Shown here: positions 1-10,672 of the stretch, in pieces
Position numbering within the stretch: the stretch's first letter is position 1
Layout of the letters: each line of letters starts with the position of its first letter
NCBI GenBank assembly: GCA_025345505.1
Contig: JANVCC010000030.1
Span: 1,180,054 to 1,244,053, forward strand
Reading direction: 5' to 3'
DNA: 64,000 bases
Source: Todiramphus chloris collaris
Lineage: Eukaryota > Chordata > Aves > Coraciiformes > Alcedinidae
Translations under genes and position numbers: made by a program
The notes under the pieces: generated by a model
Told to the model about the DNA's origin: nothing
What the model saw: only the letters and a program-made list of their open reading frames with translations
The model's database searches: none

Positions 1-318
1 TATTACAACCCTTCTTTGTCAGCTTCTCCTGAATACAGACAAGGTAGCTTACTCAATTATCCTTCTTCCAGTTTAAGTTTTCTCATCCACATAAGCAAGA
101 CAAGCTGACCAGCATATGGGAGATAGTTACCTTCATGACTTCAGCACAGGTCTTTCCCTGTTTCCCTTCAGTACCTACAAGGCTATATTTAAAGGAGTGC
201 AAAATCTTCCCAGAATTGCCCTGTATCTTACTGATATGAGCATAGATACATGTTTCTCATTTGCAGATATTTGTGTTTACCCATGACAACACAGAGCTAG
301 CTGCTGGTCATTAAATGC
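1..318. other. Unannotated stretch, nothing recognised
   Basis: No repeat, RNA gene or convincing reading frame is visible before the LTR that begins at 319. Confidence 0.5.
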
Positions 319-702
319 TGTCCTGGTTTCATCTGGTATAGAGTTAATTTTCATCCCAGCAGTTGGTATAATGCTGTATTTTGGATTTAGTATGAGAATA
401 GTGTTGATAACACATTGGTGTTTTCAGTTCTCATGCCTTGCCAGCGAGAAGGCTAGAGTGGCACAAGGAATTTTTAGGGGACACAATCAGGACAGCTGAC
501 CCAAAATGGCCAAAAGGATATTCCATGCCATAGGACATCAAGCTTAGTATATAAACTGAAGGGAGTTGGCTGGGGGCTGCTGCTTTATCTGAGACCAGAA
601 GTTTTTTGTTTGTTTGGGGTTTTTTTTCTCTTTTCTCCTCCCCCATCCTGCTGTGAGGTGGAAGCAAGTGCTTAGTTGATGGTCAGGGTTTAAACCACAG
701 TA
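319..702 (+). mobile_element. Solo LTR of ERVL type, internally deleted
   Basis: The element opens with TGTCCTGGTTTC followed by a 'tatagagttaattttc' block and closes with 'gggtttaaaccacag'. The same order of blocks recurs in the full LTR at 24248-24828: 'gagaatagtgttg.taacacattggtg', 'ccagcgagaaggctagag', 'gacagctgacccaaa.tggccaaa' and then the TATA-containing 'agtatataaactga'. A TATA box (TATATAAA) lies at 548-555, so the transcriptional sense is +. About 200 bp present in the other copy, between the 'ggctgggggctgctgct' block and the pyrimidine-rich 3' part, are missing here, including the ATTAAA region. No clean 5-bp target duplication is visible (left AATGC, right AACAC), so this is probably an older copy. 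No ERV internal region is adjacent. The family assignment comes from recalled avian ERVL LTR termini, not from a search. Confidence 0.75.
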
Positions 703-1136
703 AACACCTACAAATGACATGCTGAAACAGCCTAGCCCCTAAAATGGATGCAAACTCCACATCCAGACAATTTTCATCACCGTTTTCCCATTTCCTAGAG
801 TGTTTGCTTGACTTTTTTTTTCTTTCATTTTTTAAAGCTTCTGAGGTCTTTAATCACTTATAATATAATTCATGCTCACCTTTAGAATTACATATCTCAA
901 AGACCTTAATAAAGCACTTATTGAACATGTTTTCTAAATGCTAAAAGATTATTAAGCAAAGCTTAATGATTCTTGTTGGACAAGTAATTTGTACATCATG
1001 CCGTAGGAGCTCAGTAAAGTTTTCATCAATTTTATTTAATATCTAGCAACCAACCATTGTTTTAGTTGTGGAAAGACAGCAGCAGTTCAATACAGCTTAG
1101 AGGCCAGCAAGGGCTGTGAGACCAGGAACGTGGCAT
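703..1136. other. Unannotated AT-rich stretch
   Basis: AT-rich unique sequence with short T runs near 811-819. No repeat family or coding signal is recognised. Confidence 0.45.
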
Positions 1137-1395
1137 TCACAGTTTAGTGCATTGGAAATGTTCAGATTTGCCCTTGAATGTGTATCTGCGAGGTAGGTGT
1201 AGACTGGTCAGCTTGGAGAGGTGTGAGTTGGCTCCAGAGGAGGACTTCACAGTGAAAAAGATTCCATGAAGGTGGTACATTTTTACTTCTGTTGAGAAGT
1301 TCCACTGTGGAGAAGGAGACTCTGGTGTTGATGTTCTTGGAAGAGCCACGTAGTAGTGAGAGTCTGCTGGGAGCTTCACGTCAGCTGTCTGATTT
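1137..1395 (-). other. Exon-like open frame, unassigned
   Basis: On the minus strand, a pyrimidine-rich stretch ending in AAAATCAG is followed by about 86 codons open to a TGA at 1137-1139. The frame has no ATG at its start (its nominal start is GTG at 1379), so if real it would be a terminal exon rather than a gene. The translation has mixed, globular-looking composition without low complexity, but it matches no family I recognise. A frame of this length is expected by chance many times in 64 kb, so support is weak. Confidence 0.12.
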
Positions 1396-1539
1396 TGGAA
1401 GAAACATCACTTCAGGAAATGAGCAAAAGATTAGATCACCTCATTAAACACCAGACAGATCTGCTTTGCCCTGTTATGAGCAGTAGGGTCTTGTAATCTT
1501 TGAAAATTATGCTCTGAACATTCACATAGAACATGTTTA

Positions 1540-2117
1540 AATTGTGACCAGCAGGTCAAGGGATGTGATTCTTCCCCTCTGCTCCACTCTGGTGAGATCT
1601 CCCCTGGAGCACTGTGTCCAGTTCTGGAGCCCCTATCACAGGAAGGATATGGATGTGCTGGAGCGTGTCCAGAGAAGGGCCACAAGGATGATCAGAGGGC
1701 TGGAGCACCTCTCCTATGAGGAAAGACTGAGAGTTGGGGTTGTTCTGTCTGGAAAAGAGAAGGCTCCAGGGAGACCTTATTGTGTCCTTCCAGTATCTGA
1801 AGGGGGCTACAAGAAAGCTGGGGAGGGACATTTAGGCTGTTGGGCAGTGATAGGACTGAAGGGAATGGATTAAAACTAGAGATCGGTCGATTCACATTGG
1901 ACATTAGGAAGAATTTCTTCCCCATGAGGGTGGTGAGACACTGGAACAGGTTGCCCAGAGAGGTGGTGGAAGCCCCATCCTTGGAAGTTTTTAAGACCAG
2001 GTTGGATGGGGCTCTGAGTAACCTGCTCTAGTGGGAGGTGTCCCTGCCCATGGCAGGGGGGTTGTAAGTAGATGATCTTTAAGGTCCCTTCCAACCCTGA
2101 CAATTCTATGATTCTAT
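1540..2117 (+). mobile_element. CR1 LINE fragment, 5'-truncated, + strand
   Basis: The sequence runs through the CR1 ORF2 C-terminal region (frame 1544-1873 translates with the hallmark [25 protein letters not shown]). It continues through the 'aagaatttcttccccatgag' and 'ctggaacaggttgcccagag' blocks and ends in the CR1 3' tail with 'atgatctttaaggtcccttccaaccc' and ATTCTATGATTCTAT. The reading frame shifts after about residue 95: the C-terminal part, including '[13 protein letters not shown]', is in another frame (1840-2031). The copy is therefore non-functional. Only the last 580 bp or so of the element are present, the usual outcome of incomplete target-primed reverse transcription. Its 3' block is nearly the same as that of the copy at 57665-58272, so both belong to the same or sister CR1 subfamilies. 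Confidence 0.95.
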
Positions 2118-2148
2118 AAATTTGAAGTGTGTATAAATTTGAAGTGTG
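2115..2148. repeat. Perfect 17-bp tandem duplication at CR1 3' junction
   Basis: The 17-mer TATAAATTTGAAGTGTG occurs twice head to tail (2115-2131 and 2132-2148) with no mismatch. The first unit begins inside the last bases of the CR1 tail. CR1 insertions normally lack target duplications, so this is either a small slippage duplication or an unusual junction event. Confidence 0.9.
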
Positions 2149-4979
2149 ACCAAGCAGAGCAAACAGGAAGGTGTGGTTTGTATGGACTCGGTATGGCTGT
2201 GTTTGGGCACAAAGTGTTATTTTCCAAAGCACTAAAGTGACTCAGGGGCATTAGTCTCACTGAAAAGGATGATTTCTATAAGTGATCACTTCAGTGGGTT
2301 GACTTCTGAATGAAGCCTGAATTCTGAATGCTTGAAGGCTAGATCTGCAAAGGAATTCAGATACTTACTATGATTTTCAAGAACACATAACTAGCCAGGA
2401 TGATTTTTCTGTTAATTTAAATTTATTTTATTTTAAATTATTCTTACTGGTTTCCTTACATTGTATTCTACCTTCTAAAGCATTTTACTCTTCTGGCTAA
2501 ATTTCTTCCCAGAGTAAAGGTGCTTAATGCACTTGTTCCCTGGAAAGCCTTTGCATTTTGCTCTGCATTTCCAGAACAGAAAAAACAAAACAACCCTTAG
2601 ATTGTCTCTTTGGAGTTCATTGCCTTTTTAATCTGTGCATTTTAAGATTCACAGGGAGTATAAGATATCTAAAAGTCCTCATTATTATGTGTTTGTCAGC
2701 TTTGAACTGTTTTTGCCATTAGCTTCTAAATGATCTAAGTCTATAACTGACTGGAGTGTTCCTCATTTACTGTTCCACAGGCTTCAACACCATCAATTTA
2801 TAAGCACTTCTTAATTTGCTTCCTGTTCTATTGCTTTTTGTATTCTGGGACACCTTTCTCCCTCTGTACTGCCACTTGTACATTGCAGATATTTGCTATT
2901 GACCTTGAAGTAGTGTTTTATTTATTAAAAAACCAAAACAAAGCAAACCACCAAAACCAAACAAACAACCCCCCCCAACAACAACAACCAATCCTCCCTT
3001 TTTGTTGATACAAAGAACCTGTGTGATCTTCATTATATTGTTGTACAGTGAAGTATATGACTGTTTCAGACATGAATCTTTCTCTCGTCCTCTGCTTCCA
3101 AACTTCTGAAGTTTCTGGGGCTTCTGCTGGCCATGTCAGCAATACAACTGTGAGTGCAGGAATCCTGGCTGGATTCTGCTGCTGAAAGAGAAGAGCATGG
3201 CAACACTAGAAAGATAAAGATTCAGGAAGTACGTTAGTGAAGGATCAGTGGTTTTTACCCACTGTAAAAATGGGCTGTCAATGAACACAGCAGATCACAG
3301 GCTGTTGAACTTGATACAGGAGTGTCTGTGTTAAAGAGAGGGAAGGACATTGTGAAGTAGAACCACTGCTCTCCTGCACCTGATGGGAGGAGAAGCTTTT
3401 CTGGAAGGTGGATACAAGACTATTGAGCTAAAGTTAGCCTTTGGCTGCAAGGTGACACAATGGTCTCTTCTCATTCAAACTCTTAAATCTCATTAGACTG
3501 TGAAGATAATGGTGAGTGTGGTGTTACTGTTAATTGAATTCATTAGGAGTAAGAGGTGGTGCAGGAGCTAAACAGAGACAATTCCTTGCTCAGCAGAACT
3601 TGTGATGCAAATCAAGAACTGAAAGTTAACAAAGGATCATGACAGGAGAGAGAGTGGGGAACTGCTGAGGACAGGGAAGTCAAAAAGCAAAGCTGACAGC
3701 TCTTTGGCTGCTTAATCAATACAGTGGCAGTGATTTGTGTCTATTATAGCAAAAGGTGTTTCTGTAGTTTTCCTTATTTCAGTTAGCAGAACTTTTTCTA
3801 ACAGCTAACCAGGAGTCTTCTCAACACTGAGGAAAAATTGCATGATAATTAGGAGTAATGCTACAGTAAATACCATTTTATACTAGTTCAAGCTTTTTAC
3901 TTTTTGCAAAAATACACCGGCAACAAAAAAAAAATCCCATCAACTTTAAAAAAAAAAAACCCAAACAAATATGGTGATTTTCTTTGTTGTTGCTGTTGTT
4001 TTGTTTATTTTCTAGCTCCCCCAATAGCCCCTGGAACTGTTTATCTGTAGGAAGGCTCTATAGTACACAACTGCAAGACACGGCATTGACCACTAATTCT
4101 TAGGTGTGCACAGTTTGTTGGCAACATTCTGATTAAACTTTCCCCCTTCATCCCTTTCAGCCCAATTTAAATCAAAATATCGACAGAAACAGTTTCTGTG
4201 AGGAAAATGGAGATATTCATAGGGTAGTTGGAGTTGCGTAGCCTTTTGCATTAATGTGCCTGGGTTTTCATTCAATTTGTGTTATTTATCTTGCTCCGAG
4301 GTGTAACATGAATAGTGTTTGTAAGGCATTTGTACTAGACTTTCTGAGTATTGTGAAGAAGTCATAGTCCAAATAGGACCAAGTTTCACATAGCAATTTA
4401 ACCATGACAAATTCACAATTATAGTTGTATACAAATAAAATACTGTCAAAATATCAAAAATTCCACCTAGGGGAGAGCTGCTTGGAGGATTGGTAGACCT
4501 CTGTAGGTGTGCTCATGAAAGCTGTGCTTCCAGCTCTGGCAAAGAGATTTTCTTTGACCTTAGGCCAATCACTTCACTTCTCTCTACCTTCATTTTTAGT
4601 CACACCTCTCTATTCTTTGATATTTTGACTAAACACATTGGTTCTGGGACTACCTACATGTGCTTACACTCCCTTCAGCCTTTGCTAACCTCTTGGCACG
4701 GTGCTAATGGAAACAGTGGAAAGTCACCTTCCCCTTTCAGGGCTGCAGGACTGCTCATCAGCTGCATTCATTGACATTCCAGCATCCTTGTGAGACATAA
4801 GATGGCATCCCTAAGGTGCCTTTTATCGCCTCCAGGCCAGGGTGTGTAAAACAAAAATGCAATGGCACTGTGAGAATTAAACCTTACTCCTTTCAAAGAG
4901 GAGTCTGTCCTACCTGGGAGCACAGATCAGCTCCTGAGAGACAGAGAAAGCAGTGATTTGCCTCCTTGAAAGCATCACA
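2149..4979. other. Unannotated unique sequence
   Basis: No repeat family, RNA gene or convincing exon is recognised. It holds one A/C-only tract (2927-2991) and A-rich runs near 3925-3960. Short open frames here are of chance length. Confidence 0.45.
2927..2991. repeat. A/C-rich low-complexity tract (CAAA/CAA type)
   Basis: About 65 bases consist of A and C only, apart from one G at 2943. The tract contains imperfect CAAA units, a run of eight C's and then an (AAC)n-like run. It is strongly strand-asymmetric and probably an interrupted microsatellite. Confidence 0.8.
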
Positions 4980-5015
4980 TTTACATTTAAATGTAAAAAA
5001 ATATTTTTAAAAATA
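4980..5015. repeat. Two adjacent AT-rich perfect palindromes
   Basis: TTTACATTTAAATGTAAA at 4980-4997 is an 18-bp perfect palindrome. It is followed four bases later by TATTTTTAAAAATA at 5002-5015, a 14-bp perfect palindrome. The surrounding 50 bp are almost pure A/T. The tract could extrude as cruciforms or simply be a low-complexity coincidence. Confidence 0.8.
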
Positions 5016-7107
5016 AAAAAAATTAACAAATATGTAAAAATTGCAGAAGGCAGTAGAATAGATAGGTCTATAACTGGTAAAAGGAAGCCCACTGGTAGCT
5101 CGATGTTAGATTGCTGAGGCAGATGGTTGTTCAGCCTGCAGCTGCTCTGTGGAGTCCATGCTATAATCTTCCTCCTGGAGAGTGGCCATTAAGGGACATA
5201 CACTTGTGCTCTTCTTGAAGCCAGATGATGGGAATAAGGCTCCATTGGATGATGTGCAAGCCATAAATGCCAGGATCAAGAGCAATAAAGGTTTCTGATG
5301 ATTTTGGTGGTCCTGCTTCCCTCTCTCTGACCAGTGACCCATGCTCCTGCAGGAGCAGGTTTCTTCTTTCCTCTGGGAGAGCACAAGATGGTCCTTGTGA
5401 GACAGTGCCAGAAGAAGATGTTGCACACTTCTGGCATCACAGATGGAGAAGGGAAAATACTTGTTTTGGCAAACCAGCCAAGAATGTTGAAGAGAAAGGA
5501 CAAGGACATGTAACAAGCTAAGTAGCTATATTTCTCCTTACTGGTAACTGCATATATGACACAATCCCTGGACTGAATAGCACTCCCAGTAATGCAGTAT
5601 CTCCATCAGAAGCACCAAGGTTACTCCAGATTTATGTCAGTATTCCCAGGAGATACTAAGATTTTCAATCATCTTTAAGAACAATCACTGCAATGCCACT
5701 GAGCTTATAAAAAGGGTAAAATGTAAATATTATTGAAGCCTAACAACACAGGCATCAGTGTGATATTTGAGTTTTTTATCAGTAGCCTCTCAAAAGATTT
5801 ATATCTGTTTATCAATGTCTTTGCTAAATTAAATACATAAAATCTTTACATGAGACATAACAAAAAGTCATGAACAATATCAGTATTCAGACAGATTTAG
5901 TGACGTTCACCATGACAAACTGCGTAGGAAGCTGGTTGTCAAAGCCCTGTGATAGTGAAAATGACTTCGTTCACAGTACAAAGATATTACTTATCTCTCT
6001 TAAAGTCTGAAAGGCTGCTAAAAAACCCCCCTATATATTTTGTAGTTACATTAAAGGCATCAGCATATCATTGAAGTGCTTGATGTTTTGTTCCTATTGC
6101 TCTGCTGTGGGAATAGTCCAGTCCTTGCCTTTCACCCCACTCCCTCAAGGAACAAACAAATAAAACTCCCAAACCTGAGCAACTGTAACTATGTGGGGGT
6201 TTGTTGGTTGGTTTTTTGTTTCTTCGTTTTTAACGTGGTGCTAAACACAAAGCAGTGTTCATCATTTTCTAAGAGAAATCTGAAGACACTGATAATATAT
6301 TCAGAATCTATGTGAGAATTTCTACAAATGGCTTGTTTCCACACATGGAAGCATGCTCTGACCAGGAGTGCAGACCCGAGTCTATGCATCTCTCCTGAAT
6401 TAGCTGTAAAAAAGGAAATCCTGAGCATTTTGAGATGATGATAATAAAAACAACAGACCTGTAAATGTTTCTCTTATCTTTACTTTAGTAAACACAGAGA
6501 CTAGAAAGCACCCAAAAGCACAGGAACTGATATGGTAGGTTAGGGATCTAGGTGTTTCTGTTAGTCTTAATGGGAGATTGATACCTTAGTATCTTGCACA
6601 TCAGGACTGATATGCTCCAAGATGTGCACCTCGCCAAACAATGCAGCAGACGCACAAGGCAGCTATGTACCTGGTCTCAGGTGTCCATGTGGTACCTGGA
6701 GAAGTGAGGGGACGTGGTCAGCAGCACCCAGTGAATCTGTGGTAGGACCTGCACTGGGTCTGGCCTTGACACATGAGGTGAGTTAGAGTTAAGCCTGAGC
6801 ATAGTATGCCAAGAGGCCTGGTTCCCATGTGAACGTGAAGGTTATCTCTGTGCCAGTCAGTGCAGGAGAAGCTATAAATACAGCTGTTACTTTGAATTGT
6901 GATTCAGGAGCATTACTCAAAGTTGCACTGTGATTTCTTCTGCAGTCTTGCTGGGTTGTTAGCAGCATCATGGTTGTTTTTTCATATTTATCCAGTGTTG
7001 TTGGTCTATGGAACACTCCCACTGAATCAGAAGGAGGCGGGAGAGAATGCCAGGGGAACAGCACTGTGTGCTCTGCCAACCTGCAGCTGTGACCTTTCTG
7101 TTTACTA
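5016..7107. other. Unannotated unique sequence
   Basis: No repeat or RNA gene is recognised. Around 5106-5521 open frames overlap on both strands (136 codons on the minus strand, 84 on the plus strand). This probably reflects locally fewer stop triplets rather than a gene, since no domain, signal peptide or splice pattern supports either frame. Confidence 0.4.
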
Positions 7108-7130
7108 TATTTATTTATTTATTTATTTAA
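7108..7130. repeat. (TTTA)n microsatellite
   Basis: Five to six tandem TTTA units form a short tetranucleotide microsatellite in unique sequence. Confidence 0.85.
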
Positions 7131-8085
7131 CATTTGCTAAAGGATTGAAGCAGCAAATCACCAACAATAACAGAAAAATCAATACCCGCCTCGGCTTCTT
7201 TTGTGAAGTCTGAAATGTGGCCTCAATCTGTCAGACTGAATTACAGAGACTGTGGGTGTCAGCAAGGGCTCAAACAAATAGACCTGCCACGCTGCTCATT
7301 GATAAAAGGCTTAGGTTTGTACCAGTGTCACCATTACTGCTGCCTTCAAAAGGCATGGAGGGAACACTAACCTTTCAGATGAAATGAGAGTTATGGAGCA
7401 ATGAATGTGTTCACTTGCACTTTGCATGTAAGAGTGCACTAATCTCCAGAATAAAAAGGGTAAATAAACAGTGTGACACGTACAAGGCTCTGGGGCATTA
7501 CATTGCTAATGGATGTTAAATCAAATGGATGTATTTGAATGGAAGGTGATATATCAACACAGGAATGTCATACTAAAATAGGCCATTGATCCACTAGCTG
7601 AGAATCCAGTCTTTGACAAAGGTCAATGCATCAGAGAGAGGAACAACCTCTTCCAAACTCATCATTTTCCCAGGCAACAGTAAAAGGCTGTATCAGTATA
7701 AAGAGGAAAGCTTCCTCCTGTGACTCCAGATGGTAATTAGTTTATACCCTGGAGCATGAAGATTAACATCCCTTATCACTTTTAATTTTGCCAGTGGATC
7801 TTAAGCTATTGCAATGAGTTTTTGAATCTTAGAGTAATATACCACGTGATTTTCATCTTACAAAAAAGAGCTGGTAGGAAAGTCCAGAATGGTCTTTGTA
7901 CTGTCCCACTGCTATTTCTGCTAGCAGACTAGGCAGGATAGCTGCTCATGCTGGCGGAGGAAGACTGCAACCAGAAGTGGTGTCAGGAGTAGCTCCAGAG
8001 AAATCAGAAGTTACTATAGGGAACAAAACAGAAACAAGCTTAGAAGAGGAGCTGAGCATAACTTTACTATTATATTTAGTATGAG
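7131..8085. other. Unannotated unique sequence
   Basis: Nothing recognised between the TTTA microsatellite and the truncated 3' end of the minus-strand CR1. Confidence 0.45.
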
Positions 8086-8120
8086 AGAATGTCCTTTCAG
8101 GTAGTTGTAGAGAGTGATAA

Positions 8121-8232
8121 GGTCTCCCCTCAGCCTCCTCTTCCTCAAACTAAACAGACCCAGCTCCTTCAAATGGTCCTTATATGATCTATTCTCCAGT
8201 CCCTTGACCAGCTTTGTTGCCTCCTCTGCACC
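8121..8232 (-). repeat. Arm 1 of a 4-kb-spaced inverted repeat
   Basis: The minus-strand sequence here matches 12202-12312 on the plus strand over about 111 bp, with roughly six or seven mismatches by eye (about 94%). Both arms come from the same CR1 segment just after the VQRR motif. The arms lie about 4 kb apart. Confidence 0.85.
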
Positions 8233-8239
8233 TTGACAG

Positions 8240-8632
8240 GTTGAGCTCTAGCTGCGCTTTGGCCCTCCTAATTTTCTCCCTGCATTGCTTCACTACATCT
8301 TTATAGTCTACATGAGAGACCTGTCCTCCCTTCCAAAGGTCATAGACTCTCCTTTTGGTTTTGAGGTCCAGCCAAAGGTCCCTATTTAGCCAGGCCGGTC
8401 TCTTTCCCCTCCTGCTTTTTTTTTGGCAGGTAGGGACAACCTGCTCCTGTGCCTTTAAGACTACTCTCTTGAAGTATGTCCAGCCTTGCTGGACTCCTAT
8501 ATCCTTCAGCACAGCCTCCCAAGGGACTTTGTCAATCAGTCTGCTGAACAGGTCAAAGTTTGCCCTCTGGAAGTCCAAGCTGGCAGTTTTGCTAACCCCC
8601 CTTCTTATTTTCCCTAAGGAGTGAAAACTCAA
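8240..8632 (-). pseudogene. CR1 ORF2 fragment: endonuclease-RT linker
   Basis: This frame carries the conserved CR1 linker after the endonuclease: GVSKTASLDFQRANFDLF, then LPWEA-like, GVQQGWTYFK, RRGKRPAWLNRDLW, KRRVYDLW and [16 protein letters not shown]. It is one frame away from the upstream endonuclease frame. The break maps to a run of six C's on the plus strand (8596-8601; six G's in the coding sense), consistent with a one-base homopolymer gain. At the other end the frame runs across the RT deletion and stops soon after. Linker identity is from knowledge of CR1 ORF2 order (endonuclease, linker, RT). Confidence 0.88.
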
Positions 8633-9413
8633 TCATCTCGTGATCACTATGCCCTAGACGGCCTCCAACCTTTACTTCCCCCAAATGTTCTTCCCTGTTC
8701 ACAAGGAGCAGGTCCAGGAGGGCACCTTCCCTGGTTGGCTCATTTACCAGCTGCGTGAAAAAGTTGTCTTCCACACATTCCAGGAACCTCTTGGATTGTT
8801 CCCTCTCTGCTGTGTTGTATTCCCAGCAGATATCTGTGAGATTAAAGTCCCCCACAAGCACAACAGCAAGTGACTGTGAGATTTCTCTCAGCTGCTTATA
8901 GAAAGCTTCATCCATCTCACTGCTCTGATTGGGGGGTCTATAGCAGACTCCCACAATTATATCAGCTTTATTAGCCCTTAACCTAACCCAAACAGACTCA
9001 ATCCCATCATCGCTGTACTTGATTTCTGAGGTCTCATGACATTCACCAACATATAGGGGCACTCCACCATGCCTCCTTCCCTCTCTGTCCCTCCTGAAGA
9101 GCTTGTAGCTTTTGATTGTGGCACTCCAGTTATGTGTGGTATCCCACCATGTTTCTGTGATGGCCACTATGTCATAGTTTTCTTGGTGCATCATGGCTTC
9201 AAGCTCCCCCTGCTTGTTGCTCATACTGTGTGCATTGGTATAAATGCACTTCAGATGAGTTAATGATACCAACATCTTTTTGTGAGTTTGTGCCCCATTT
9301 CCTTCCAAACCCCTTTCGGGTGCTTCCATGATTTCTAGATTTCTAGCCGTTGTCTCCAATAAAGTGTCAGAGCAAGAGTCTACACTAGTCAACCAGGCTT
9401 TTAGCCTTGGCAT
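8592..9413 (-). pseudogene. CR1 ORF2 N-terminal apurinic-like endonuclease domain (open frame)
   Basis: In CR1 elements this domain nicks target DNA to prime reverse transcription. The 273-codon frame is uninterrupted and keeps the residues expected of the AP-endonuclease-like fold: N60 in YTNAHSM, E87 in ITETWW, D189 and N191 in VGDFN, and S256, D257 and H258 in GHSDHEM. GVCYRPPNQ (155-163), a family landmark, is also present. One visible deviation is LTD in place of the common HPD-type triplet after GDFN. The frame stops in KKGG because of the homopolymer change near 8596-8601, so the linker and RT are not in frame. The ATG at 9413 is the first in frame and precedes the conserved part by about 50 residues. 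It sits just downstream of ORF1 (end at 9463), as expected for CR1 order. I call it a pseudogene because RT is missing, although the endonuclease alone is open. Whether any transcript exists cannot be judged. Confidence 0.9.
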
Positions 9414-9462
9414 GCTTCCCTTGGGCTTATTCCTAACTGGTCCAGTTATCTCCCCTTCCTAT

Positions 9463-10029
9463 CTAGTTTAAAGCCCTATCAATCAGCCCTTCAATCTCCT
9501 GTGCAAAGAATATCCTCCCCCTTTTTGAAAGGTGCCCCCCATGAGATGCCAGCAAGTCTGGTACTGTATAAGCCATCCTATTGTCGAAGAACCCAAAATT
9601 GTTATGGTGACACCAGTTACGAAGCCAGAGGTTAATACACTGTATGTGTTTGTCAGTTACTGTGTCTCTACCTGAAACTGGAAGAAGAGAAGAGAATATG
9701 ACCTGTGCTCCAGATCCTCCCACCATCTGTCCCAGGGCTTTAAAGTCTCTCTTCATCCTTCTCTAACTACTGTTTTCAACTTGATCTACTCCTATATGAA
9801 AAATTAGTAAAAGGTAGTAGTCTGAGGGCCACACCAAACTGGGAAGTTTCCTAGTGCTGTCCTTAATCTGGGCTACAGGGAGGCAACACACTTCTTTGTG
9901 GGAGGGGTCAACATGACGTATTGGACCCTCTGTTCCCCTCAAAAGGGAGTCCTCCAGGACTACAACCCTTCTTTTTTTCTTAGTGGATGATGTTATGATT
10001 TGAGCAGTTGACCTTTTTACTTTGGACAT
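9463..10029 (-). pseudogene. CR1 ORF1 C-terminal SGNH esterase-like domain, broken
   Basis: CR1 ORF1 proteins carry an SGNH-type esterase domain of uncertain role in retrotransposition. Here it lies in two pieces. The first, 10029-9763 (88 codons), has the nucleophile block as VVVLEDSLLRGTEGPI, with the Ser kept but the expected Gly before Asp replaced by Glu, followed by the CCLP and WPSDYYLLL landmarks. The second, 9756-9463 (97 codons), has KRDFKALG, GSGAQVIFSS, INLWLRNWCHHNNFGFFD and the His block GGHLSKRG. A stop lies between the pieces (about 9757-9765). The second piece starts in the same order as the family, with nothing obvious missing. The domain is disabled, although most of its landmarks are readable. 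Confidence 0.85.
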
Positions 10030-10672
10030 ACCTCTGGTGTAGGTAGTTCATCACCAACATCTTCATTTGACTGGTTCCTTTCAGCTAGAGCCTCATATCT
10101 GTTCTGCAGTGATATCTGGTCTTTCCCAGACAAAGCCGCATGCCAGTTGGTTAGTGGCACCTGGGGGGGTGAGGTGGGCAAGGTAGGAGGTCTTCTTCTG
10201 CCTTGTCCTTGAACTATCCTCCACTCGCTCCCCTCATCCTGGTTACTGCCTCTGGTCTTACGTGGGCAGGATGCAGGTGCCCTCTGTTCTTGGGTGCTAA
10301 CAGAGGGGTGCCCCTGTTTCTGTTTCAGGGGGGCAGAGCCTGGCTCCACCAGTCAATTTCCTGCTCAGCCTCCCTGATACTCCTCAACCTATCAGCTGCC
10401 TCTTGCAGTTCTACAGTTTGGCAGAGGAGATCCTCCATCTGCTCGCAGCGCACACAGCAGTTCTCATAACTGCCCCTTGCTGCCAGGGAGAGGCTCTGGC
10501 ATTCTCCACATCCTGTGGCCTGGGTTGCTACATGTTTGTGATGTAACTTCCTCTGGGTTCCCACGTCCACTCTGGGAACTGTTGAATGAATAACATTCTG
10601 CCGGGTGGAGACCATGGCTGCTCTTCTCCTGCACACCAAGTCGGCTGCATTCCAGCGAACGAGACAGCTCAC
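10017..10672 (-). pseudogene. CR1 ORF1 N-terminal region, frameshifted
   Basis: The frame at 10672-10325 (115 codons) includes paired Cys motifs (CGEC..., CVRCEQ) and a helical, coiled-coil-like stretch ending EAADRLRSIREAEQEIDWW, typical of CR1 ORF1. Coding then moves to another frame, 10349-10017 (110 codons), a Pro/Arg/Gln-rich hinge containing NRYEAL, and moves again near 10020 to the esterase frame. At least two frameshifts therefore separate the blocks. The Cys region is thought to bind nucleic acid in this family; that role is inference from the family. Confidence 0.82.

Noticed and set aside
5106-5521. Overlapping frames on both strands resembling a small secreted protein
   Set aside because: The hydrophobic stretch is internal rather than N-terminal, and no family is recognised; likely a locally stop-poor stretch.
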